Shown here: positions 1 through 4,875 of the stretch, piece after piece
Numbering within the stretch: position 1 is the first letter of the stretch
Layout: every line of letters begins with the position of its first letter
Assembly (NCBI GenBank): GCA_002316235.1
Contig: DCDD01000221.1
Coordinates: 1 to 7,274 of the forward strand
DNA length: 7,274 nucleotides
Reading direction: 5' to 3'
Source: Bacteroidales bacterium UBA1064
Lineage (GTDB): Bacteria > Bacteroidota > Bacteroidia > Bacteroidales > Tenuifilaceae
Program-made: the position numbers and the translations under genes
The notes under the pieces: generated by a model
Told to the model about the DNA's origin: nothing
The model's input: the letters and a program-made list of their open reading frames with translations, nothing else
Database searches by the model: none

Positions 1-194
1 TCCATAGCCACTACAAACAATTTGTGGAAAACTGTTTTGCTATTTGTCCCAGGCATGCTCTTCATGCCCAAACATTAGGTTTTATTCATCCCGTCACGGG
101 TATGCTGTTGAGTTTTGAGTCGCCCCTTCCCAACGATATGGCCCAGCTGGTTGATCGTTGGAGAAGCTACACGGCGGGTCGCAGGATGGCATAA
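1..194 (+). CDS. RluD/RluA-family 23S rRNA pseudouridine synthase, C-terminal end (5' part outside window)
   Basis: This is the last 63 codons of a gene entering from the left edge; the first whole codon is at position 3 and the TAA is at 192-194. The reading is HSHYKQFVENCFAICPRHAL followed by HAQTLGFIHP, then a TG..L.FESPLP.DM stretch. The CPR.ALHA..LGF.HP.TG...FESPLP block is the conserved C-terminal signature of the RluA/RluD family, which converts specific uridines in 23S rRNA to pseudouridine in the cytoplasm. The catalytic aspartate and any S4 domain would lie upstream and cannot be seen. The SHYKQFVENCF segment resembles Bacteroidota RluD proteins, but the exact target site cannot be assigned from this fragment. 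The gene ends 22 bases before the stop of the convergent CDF transporter gene, and no clear hairpin terminator lies between them. Confidence 0.87.
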   Translation, partial: HSHYKQFVENCFAICPRHALHAQTLGFIHPVTGMLLSFESPLPNDMAQLVDRWRSYTAGRRMA

Positions 195-216
195 GCTGGG
201 TTACGCCATAGTTTTC

Positions 217-1116
217 CTAGTTAGGATGGCATGATGATGTGCATTCTGAATCGGTTACCCCATATTCTACCTGAATGGTGGAATGCTCAATGTTGAACTG
301 CTTTTGCAGCTGTTGCTGGATTGTTGATATGAAGTTTAAATCAGTTTGCTTGCTGGTGCAAAGGTGAACTGAAAGTGCTACATCTGTGGTGCTTAGCGCC
401 CAGATATGCAGGTCGTGTATGCCCTTCACCTCTGGAAGCTGCTTCAAGTAGTTGCTAACAGCCTGTATGTTAATGCCTTCAGGTACTGCGTCGAGTGCTA
501 GCGAAACCGAATCAACCAGCAGCCTTATGGCGCTAAGAAGAATTATGGCGACAATAACCAGGGAGACAAGCGGATCAATCCAAACAAAACCTGTAAAAGT
601 TATCATAACCCCTGCAGCAACAACTCCAAGCGATAACAAGGCATCGGCAACAAAGTGAACAAAGGTGCTTCGAATATTTAAATCTTTCTTTTTGTCCTTT
701 ATAAAAAGCCAGGCTGTTAGGCCATTGACCAGTATCCCAACAGCAGCAATTACTATAACACTCCTCGTGTTTATTTCCGAGGGGTTTCGCAGTCTGTCAA
801 TCGCCTCAATTGTAATAAACACTACTACGGCCAAAAGTAAAATTGTGTTTAGCATGGCCACCAAAATCGTTGAGCGTCGAAAACCGTAGGTAAACCGTTT
901 TGTAGGTTTTCGGTGTGAAATAACAACTGCTATCCAGGAAAATGCCAGGGCAAGCGTGTCGCTTAGGTTATGCCCGGCATCAGCTATAAGCGCCGATGAA
1001 TTGGAAAGAAAACCAAATGCAGATTCTACGGAAATAAAAACCACATTTATGGCAATGCCAATTTTAAAGGCGCTGCTGAGACCCTTGCTGCTATGGCTGG
1101 TATGGCTAAACTCCAT
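217..1116 (-). CDS. CDF-family cation efflux transporter (CzcD/ZitB-like, Zn/Cd)
   Basis: This 299-residue inner-membrane protein belongs to the cation diffusion facilitator family, whose members export Zn2+, and often Cd2+ or Co2+, in exchange for protons. Numbering is from the ATG at 1116. Six hydrophobic segments fill about residues 17-205. The transport site is intact: HNLSD (H49, D53, after D46) in the second membrane segment and HFVAD (H154, D158) in the fifth. This HxxxD/HxxxD pair is typical of Zn/Cd transporters. A cytoplasmic domain follows (about 210-299) with the family's HDLHIWALS motif. The tail, DSECTSSCHPN, adds two cysteines and a histidine. The frame continues upstream to a TTG at 1149, but that would overlap the previous gene by 32 bases. 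The ATG at 1116 sits one base after that gene's TAA, so it is preferred and suggests translational coupling. The exact metal is not determinable. Confidence 0.93.
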   Translation of the reverse strand: MEFSHTSHSSKGLSSAFKIGIAINVVFISVESAFGFLSNSSALIADAGHNLSDTLALAFSWIAVVISHRKPTKRFTYGFRRSTILVAMLNTILLLAVVVFITIEAIDRLRNPSEINTRSVIVIAAVGILVNGLTAWLFIKDKKKDLNIRSTFVHFVADALLSLGVVAAGVMITFTGFVWIDPLVSLVIVAIILLSAIRLLVDSVSLALDAVPEGINIQAVSNYLKQLPEVKGIHDLHIWALSTTDVALSVHLCTSKQTDLNFISTIQQQLQKQFNIEHSTIQVEYGVTDSECTSSCHPN

Positions 1117-1117
1117 T

Positions 1118-1477
1118 TTAAAATGATAAAACCTTATCACACTCAACAATCCACCGGGTAAACTCTTTCATGTTGCTTGGTTGCACTCCTTCAATAAGAT
1201 CAACAGCCTCCATACCCCTTGCCGACAGGCAGCTACCGCAACTCTTAACTTCTCCTCCTTGCCTAATCACGGCATCAAGCATACGTTCAATATTGTAGTA
1301 GCCATTGGGAGTGGTCTGGTTTGGCAGTCCGCAAAAAACACCATCGGCCATTAAAAAAACCTTCACGTTTAGCTCATCCCCATGCTCCTTTTGCAGGGTC
1401 ATGGCAGTTCTCATGGCATTATACGCCTTTTCTGTTCCGTATGGCGACTCGTTAATTACAATCAGGATGTTCTGCAT
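1118..1477 (-). CDS. DsrE/DsrF-like (YchN-type) small sulfur-relay family protein
   Basis: This 119-residue soluble protein opens with MQNILIVINESPYGTEKAYN, a strand and turn like the start of E. coli YchN. It continues with a FLMADGV segment (about 41-47), YNIERML (61-67), a CGSC motif (C80, C83) followed by ARG, and ends DKVLSF, close to the YchN ending as I remember it. The DsrE/F/YchN fold forms small oligomers. In the best-known members (DsrE, TusD) a conserved cysteine carries persulfide sulfur, but YchN itself has no settled function. C49 and C113 are further cysteines. The gene is first in a two-gene minus-strand unit, one base ahead of the CDF transporter, so a link to thiol or metal handling is possible but inferred. 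The upstream region holds a 19-base palindrome 58-77 bases before the ATG and only imperfect (7 of 8) matches to the TAnnTTTG box. Confidence 0.85.
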   Translation of the reverse strand: MQNILIVINESPYGTEKAYNAMRTAMTLQKEHGDELNVKVFLMADGVFCGLPNQTTPNGYYNIERMLDAVIRQGGEVKSCGSCLSARGMEAVDLIEGVQPSNMKEFTRWIVECDKVLSF

Positions 1478-1535
1478 CGTTTTATTTTTGTTGGTAACAC
1501 ATTATACTATTGTTTGTTCGTTATAACACTAAGTG

Positions 1536-1554
1536 CTTTTATGCTGCATAAAAG
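1536..1554. promoter_or_regulatory. 19-base palindrome, candidate operator
   Basis: CTTTTATGC-T-GCATAAAAG has perfect 9-base arms around a single central base. It lies in the divergent region between the DsrE-like gene and the putative lipoprotein, 59-77 bases upstream of the DsrE-like ATG. Arms this tight around one base cannot form an RNA hairpin, so binding of a dimeric regulator to the DNA is the more natural reading. In the direction of the DsrE-like gene it overlaps TACTTTTA (1549-1556), which matches the Bacteroidota -7 box at 7 of 8 positions. The palindrome is seen directly; its role is inference. Confidence 0.5.
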
Positions 1555-1599
1555 TAGTGATATGTTGAAAATGTGTAATCTTTGGCTATGAACATTTTT

Positions 1600-1630
1600 A
1601 AGGGTATTTTTTTGAAAATTAAGTACCCTT
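1600..1630. repeat. Inverted repeat AAGGGTA...TACCCTT in the divergent intergenic region
   Basis: Perfect 7-base arms at 1600-1606 and 1624-1630 flank 17 AT-rich bases. It could be a stem-loop or two half-sites one to two helical turns apart. Both flanking genes point away from it, so it has no obvious gene to terminate. That favours a regulatory site, or a leftover terminator. The arms are certain; the function is not. Confidence 0.45.
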
Positions 1631-1646
1631 TACAATCGCTGCTGGT

Positions 1647-1661
1647 TGGTTAATCCCGGCT
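1647..1661. repeat. 15-base repeat copy, TGGTTAATCCCGGCT
   Basis: The same 15 bases occur at 6027-6041 inside the dihydroorotase gene, where the complement encodes the conserved EPGLT of its metal-binding loop. The inner 11 bases TAATCCCGGCT also occur at 3583-3593, between the two divergent promoters of aspartate kinase and fructose-bisphosphatase. Here the copy lies 27 bases upstream of a -7 box. The two intergenic copies may be a binding site; the coding copy is explained by protein sequence. Confidence 0.35.
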
Positions 1662-1687
1662 GATTATTTTTATTGGGCAAATTGCAA

Positions 1688-1695
1688 TAATTTTG
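1688..1695 (+). promoter_or_regulatory. Candidate -7 promoter box of the putative lipoprotein gene
   Basis: TAATTTTG matches the Bacteroidota -7 consensus TAnnTTTG at every fixed position. Transcription would start near 1702, leaving about 30 bases of leader before the chosen ATG at 1732. No TTG sits at the usual spacing of about 20 bases; the nearest, at 1673-1675, leaves only 12. The box overlaps the TTG at 1693 that would otherwise open the reading frame, which argues against that start. Confidence 0.4.
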
Positions 1696-1731
1696 CTTTT
1701 GTGGTTTACGTTATATGCTTCGTTTATGATT

Positions 1732-2262
1732 ATGAAGATGGGGATTGCGCAAAATGATTGGTGTAGGGTTGCTTTAGCGACTGCTTTTCTTGCTTTTGCC
1801 TTTTTTTCGTGCAAAGACAAACCTGAACATTTCAATAGGAGCATCTATGAGCAAAGGTCTGGAGTAGCTATTGTTGCCGACACTATTACCTATGATGTTC
1901 AGATAGGAGTTACCGATACCTCCGACCTATGGTCAATGGAATGCCTGAAGTACATGAATCAGCAGGTTTTTATTGATTATATTTTTAATGGCATCTACAA
2001 GGGCAGCATGGTTGCTCATGATTTTAATAATGGTATGATTATTAACGCTGAAAAGGTAAGACAGCTGGAGCAACAACCCGGATTTTCAAGGGGGAAAATC
2101 ACCAAAATTCAGTTTAAGGAGCTTTGGTACATCGACTCTCTGGGCATTTTCAGAAAAGAAATTATTAGCTACACGCTGGGGCTAGAAGCGTACAGCAACC
2201 AGAATACGTTTTTGGGCTATAGCCCTGTATTTGTAGTTAAACCTACAAACGTGCATCCATAA
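1732..2262 (+). CDS. Putative lipoprotein, possibly distantly related to GldN/PorN
   Basis: I do not recognise this 176-residue protein with certainty. Starting at the ATG at 1732, it has a charged start, a hydrophobic stretch (about residues 13-25) and FFSC with C27 as probable lipidation site, so it is likely a lipoprotein of the cell envelope. FF before SC is an imperfect lipobox. The mature start CKDK has early charged residues. Beyond it there are no membrane segments. Residues 80-98 (FIDYIFNGIYKGSMVAHDF) and 125-135 (KIQFKELWYID) resemble, from memory, the gliding/type IX secretion protein GldN/PorN, where a '..I..GKI.AY' stretch precedes 'YKIK..WYID'. GldN is much longer (about 300 residues), so this would be a short or single-domain relative. 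ATGs at 1726 and 1738 are alternative starts; the frame is open back to a TTG at 1693. Its last 20 bases overlap the convergent aspartate kinase gene. Confidence 0.72.
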   Translation: MKMGIAQNDWCRVALATAFLAFAFFSCKDKPEHFNRSIYEQRSGVAIVADTITYDVQIGVTDTSDLWSMECLKYMNQQVFIDYIFNGIYKGSMVAHDFNNGMIINAEKVRQLEQQPGFSRGKITKIQFKELWYIDSLGIFRKEIISYTLGLEAYSNQNTFLGYSPVFVVKPTNVHP

Positions 2263-3523
2263 TAAACCTGGCATTACTTCGCGTACGCTGCTGGAGGTAA
2301 ACTATCCTTTCGCCAACCATTTCATCTACTACATGGCTGGTATAGTGCCTAATGGTGAGCAGTTCAAGGTTGCTGTTGAATCGAACCGTGAAGGTTTTTT
2401 GAAGTTCTTCTATGGCTCCTGGTAGGCGTAAATGTTCATCGTCAACACAAATGGTGAAGCTGATAGCCGAATTTTGAACTAAGTTCACCTTAACCCGGTG
2501 CCGGTAAAGAATGGCGAATATTTTGCTGAGGCTTTCCTCAATGACAAAGGAAAAATCGTGTGGAGTGAGCGATACCAATGCTTGATTGCGCTTTAGAATT
2601 AGCACGGGGGGTAAGCTCAATGGGACATCAGAGTGGCCAATGGTTGTACCCGAAGCTTCGGGGTTGATAAACGATTTTACATACAAGGGAATTTGCTTAT
2701 TCTGAATGGGTTTTATGGTTTTGGGATGAATTACCTGGGCTCCGCAGTAGGCCAGCTCAATGGCCTCCTGGTAGGATATAAAATCAAGTTTACAGGTGTT
2801 GGAAAAGATTTTTGGATCAGCGCTCAGCACTCCGTCAACATCCTTCCATATAGTTACATCGGTTGCATCGAGCAGGTTGGCTAGCACGGCAGCCGTGTAA
2901 TCCGATCCCTCTCGTCCTAGCGTTGTAGTTGTGCCTTCGGCAGTTCCGGCAATAAAACCCTGGGTGATAAATAAATGGTCGGAGTCAAAGCAAAACTCTT
3001 TTTCGCAGAGATACTGTGATAGCTCGAAATCAACCACCCCCTCCCGGTACGATGTATCAGAACGTAAGCACTTCCGAATGTCAATCCACCTATTTCTTAT
3101 GCCAGCTTGGTTTAGGTAAAAGCTAACCATGGTGGTTGACAGAAGCTCTCCATACGATACAACCTGGTCATAGCAGTAGTCGTAACCCCCACTTGGAGGA
3201 AATTTCATCTTCTCATCAAGCTCGGTGAATAGCTGTTCAACCTTGGCTAATAGAGGATGTGAAGAGCTGCTGTCGCCTACCAGCTCCGTGGCTATGTGGG
3301 TATGAAAAACTTTTAGCTGATCCAACTTATTAGCTTTTTCGTCGCTTTTTGCTAAATACAGGGAAAGAATCTCCTCTAATGCGTTGGTTGTTTTCCCTAT
3401 GGCCGAAACCACCACTACGAGATTTCCCGATGTTTGCCGACGGATAATTTCGGCCATATTCCTTATCCCTTCTGCCGATTTCACCGAGGCGCCCCCAAAT
3501 TTGAAAACACGCAATGCCGACAT
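2243..3523 (-). CDS. lysC: Aspartate kinase (monofunctional)
   Basis: This 426-residue enzyme phosphorylates L-aspartate with ATP to 4-phospho-L-aspartate, the first step towards lysine/diaminopimelate, methionine and threonine. The amino acid kinase domain spans about residues 5-290: KFGGASV (8-14), VSYGE (122-126), the GREGSDYTA active-site loop (203-211), WKDVDGVLSADP (226-237) and IHPKTIKP (265-272). The remaining residues (about 305-426) fit the paired ACT region that normally binds the feedback amino acid, with VNLVQNSAISFTI near 346-358. There is no homoserine dehydrogenase part, so it is not a ThrA-type fusion; which amino acid inhibits it cannot be told, so the lysC symbol is by convention. 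The frame is open back to a TTG at 3598, but KFGGASV normally sits within ten residues of the start, and the predicted promoter lies inside that extension. The ATG at 3523 is therefore chosen. It is divergent from the fructose-bisphosphatase gene. Confidence 0.95.
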   Translation of the reverse strand: MSALRVFKFGGASVKSAEGIRNMAEIIRRQTSGNLVVVVSAIGKTTNALEEILSLYLAKSDEKANKLDQLKVFHTHIATELVGDSSSSHPLLAKVEQLFTELDEKMKFPPSGGYDYCYDQVVSYGELLSTTMVSFYLNQAGIRNRWIDIRKCLRSDTSYREGVVDFELSQYLCEKEFCFDSDHLFITQGFIAGTAEGTTTTLGREGSDYTAAVLANLLDATDVTIWKDVDGVLSADPKIFSNTCKLDFISYQEAIELAYCGAQVIHPKTIKPIQNKQIPLYVKSFINPEASGTTIGHSDVPLSLPPVLILKRNQALVSLTPHDFSFVIEESLSKIFAILYRHRVKVNLVQNSAISFTICVDDEHLRLPGAIEELQKTFTVRFNSNLELLTIRHYTSHVVDEMVGERIVYLQQRTRSNARFIMDARL

Positions 3524-3540
3524 ATTCTTTAAAAATTTAT

Positions 3541-3558
3541 TCAAACATACATGTTTGA
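3541..3558. promoter_or_regulatory. 18-base palindrome over the aspartate kinase -7 box, candidate operator
   Basis: TCAAACAT-AC-ATGTTTGA has perfect 8-base arms around two bases. It covers the whole proposed -7 box of the aspartate kinase gene (3542-3549), where a bound repressor would block transcription directly. Part of the symmetry comes from the promoter box itself, since CAAACATA is the complement of TATGTTTG, so the palindrome could be incidental. Confidence 0.4.
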
Positions 3559-3572
3559 TTCGATTTGGGCAA
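3542..3572 (-). promoter_or_regulatory. Promoter of the aspartate kinase gene (TTG-N20-TATGTTTG)
   Basis: Read on the minus strand, TTG (complement of 3570-3572) is followed after 20 bases by TATGTTTG (complement of 3542-3549). Both elements and their spacing fit the Bacteroidota housekeeping promoter (TTG near -33, TAnnTTTG near -7). Transcription would start near 3535, about 12 bases before the ATG at 3523, which supports that start and gives a very short leader. Confidence 0.65.
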
Positions 3573-3673
3573 CTTATCGATATAATCCCGGCTTTCAAGT
3601 GTAACGTTCTTGTATATCTTCCGCAAACGTTTTAACTTTGGCAATTGTGTTACTTAACATGTTTCGATTTGGG
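3550..3673. repeat. Two copies of an ACATGTTT...CGATTTGGG module between aspartate kinase and fructose-bisphosphatase
   Basis: Copy one (3550-3569) reads ACATGTTTGATTCGATTTGGG in outline, except that its first base A is at 3549 or the matching C at 3550 depending on alignment. Copy two (3657-3673) reads ACATGTTTCGATTTGGG, without the four bases GATT. The uninterrupted shared part is TTCGATTTGGG (3559-3569 and 3663-3673). Copy one lies between the -33 and -7 elements of the aspartate kinase promoter. Copy two lies just downstream of the predicted fructose-bisphosphatase transcription start. Paired sites of a shared regulator, or a small local duplication, would both explain this. Confidence 0.5.
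3610..3640 (+). promoter_or_regulatory. Promoter of the fructose-bisphosphatase gene (TTG-N20-TAACTTTG)
   Basis: TTG at 3610-3612 and TAACTTTG at 3633-3640 are separated by 20 bases, the same architecture as the divergent aspartate kinase promoter. Transcription would start near 3647, giving a leader of about 75 bases before the ATG at 3722. A weaker second box, TATCTTTA (3683-3690), lies further downstream without a well-spaced TTG. Confidence 0.65.
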
Positions 3674-3721
3674 TAAATTGGTTATCTTTATCAACGTTAA
3701 TCAGTAGCATTTTTCTGCCCC

Positions 3722-4735
3722 ATGAATGGATATAATGTAAAAACGCTCACGCAGTTCATCATTGAGCGGCAAGCGGATTTCCCCTATGCAACTGGCGAAT
3801 TCACCAGGCTGCTTTACCAGGTAGGTGTAGCTGCAAAGCTTGTAAACAAAAAGGTTAATAAGGCTGGGCTCGTGGATGTGCTGGGCGAAGCTGGCAACAT
3901 CAACGTGCAGGGAGAGGAGCAGAAGAAACTCGACCTGTTTGCCAACTGGCAGTTCATACAAGCTCTCAGAAACAGCCGAGAGTGTTGTGGAATTGTTTCG
4001 GAGGAGGACCAGGAGATTATAACATGGGACGATGAGTTCTCACGCGATGGCAACTACCTGCTCTGTATGGATCCTCTTGATGGCTCATCCAATATTGATG
4101 TTAACGTTTCCATTGGAACAATTTTCAGCATTTATCGACGTATCAGCCCCCGGGGAGAGAAACCTACCCTAGAAGATTTCCTTCAACCTGGCAACAAGCA
4201 GGCTGCCGCTGGTTACGTGATTTACGGTTCTTCAACCATGCTGGTTTATACAACCGGCCGCGGAGTTTACGGTTTTACTCTTGACCCCTCCATTGGCGAA
4301 TTTTGCCTTTCACACTTTAGTATTACTACACCTTCCGATGGAAAAATATACTCCATCAACGAGGGAAACTACGATCATTTTCCTGAAGGAGTGAAAGTTT
4401 ACATTGATTACTGCAAGCAACAGGATAAGCCTACCCAGCGACCATACTCAGCCCGCTACATTGGCTCGCTCGTGGCCGATTTCCATCGGAACCTGTTAAA
4501 GGGAGGAATATTTCTTTATCCGCCCACCGCCGCAGCACCTAATGGTAAGCTGCGGTTAACCTATGAGTGTAACCCTATTGCATTCATTGCCGAGCAAGCA
4601 GGGGGAACGGCAACCGATGGTAGCCAGCGAATCCTCGATATAAAGCCCGAATCGCTTCACCAACGGGTTCCTTTTTACGTGGGCTCGTCAAATATGGTGG
4701 GCAAACTTCAGGAGTTTATTGATAAACACGAGTAA
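3722..4735 (+). CDS. fbp: Class I fructose-1,6-bisphosphatase
   Basis: This 337-residue cytoplasmic enzyme hydrolyses fructose 1,6-bisphosphate to fructose 6-phosphate and phosphate, the committed step of gluconeogenesis. Length and motifs are those of a complete class I enzyme: SEED (93-96), the metal-binding signature DPLDGSSNID (117-126), RYIGSLVADFHR (245-256) and GGIFLYP (261-267) around the sugar-phosphate pocket, and LTYECNPIAFIAEQAGG (279-295), whose E282 corresponds to a metal ligand. Nothing essential appears missing. An allosteric AMP site may be present in the N-terminal 30 residues, but I cannot confirm its contacts. The ATG at 3722 is the first in frame after a well-placed promoter. 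The gene is transcribed alone: aspartate kinase is divergent upstream and dihydroorotase converges on it 140 bases downstream. No Shine-Dalgarno sequence is evident, as is usual in this phylum. Confidence 0.97.
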   Translation: MNGYNVKTLTQFIIERQADFPYATGEFTRLLYQVGVAAKLVNKKVNKAGLVDVLGEAGNINVQGEEQKKLDLFANWQFIQALRNSRECCGIVSEEDQEIITWDDEFSRDGNYLLCMDPLDGSSNIDVNVSIGTIFSIYRRISPRGEKPTLEDFLQPGNKQAAAGYVIYGSSTMLVYTTGRGVYGFTLDPSIGEFCLSHFSITTPSDGKIYSINEGNYDHFPEGVKVYIDYCKQQDKPTQRPYSARYIGSLVADFHRNLLKGGIFLYPPTAAAPNGKLRLTYECNPIAFIAEQAGGTATDGSQRILDIKPESLHQRVPFYVGSSNMVGKLQEFIDKHE

Positions 4736-4875
4736 CAATTACCTCCAGCTAAAATTAAACTGCTTACGCCAAATATTTTACTGGAATTAGGCTTGAGCGT
4801 GTTGACCCTACTGGTGATGGGTTGAACTTGTAGCTCTATATTACGTTGGAGGTTTTCAATGCTGTTGGCCTTTCA
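4736..4875. other. Intergenic region between convergent fructose-bisphosphatase and dihydroorotase genes
   Basis: The 140 bases hold no open frame worth calling. Transcription should end here from both sides, yet there is no compact GC-rich hairpin followed by a T run. The best pairing is ACCTCCA (4741-4747) with TGGAGGT (4847-4853). These arms are exact but about 100 bases apart, too far for a standard intrinsic terminator. Confidence 0.4.

Noticed and set aside
183..232. Direct repeat AGGATGGCAT at 183-192 and 223-232
   Set aside because: Both copies are in coding ends read on opposite strands, with no target duplication or mobile element nearby; probably chance.
1117..1149. N-terminal extension of the CDF transporter from a TTG codon
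   Set aside because: It overlaps the DsrE-like gene by 32 bases, and an ATG follows one base after that gene's stop codon.
1305..1591. Overlapping plus-strand open frames (1305-1526, 1382-1591)
   Set aside because: They lie largely opposite the DsrE-like gene, share no recognisable motif with any family, and run through the palindrome region.
1600..1630. Rho-independent terminator at the AAGGGTA/TACCCTT repeat
   Set aside because: Both neighbouring genes are transcribed away from it, so there is no transcript it would end.
1693..1731. Extension of the putative lipoprotein from a TTG codon
   Set aside because: The TTG lies within a perfect -7 box, and the ATG at 1732 gives a more normal signal peptide length.
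3524..3598. 25-residue extension of aspartate kinase from a TTG codon
   Set aside because: It would place KFGGASV too far from the start and contains a well-formed promoter, so it is probably not transcribed as part of this gene.
3701..4053. Minus-strand open frames inside the fructose-bisphosphatase gene (3701-3961, 3814-4053)
   Set aside because: They are antisense to a strongly conserved gene and encode low-complexity, motif-free sequence.
4741..4853. ACCTCCA/TGGAGGT pair as a bidirectional terminator
   Set aside because: The arms are about 100 bases apart and are not followed by a strong T run, so this is not a standard intrinsic terminator.
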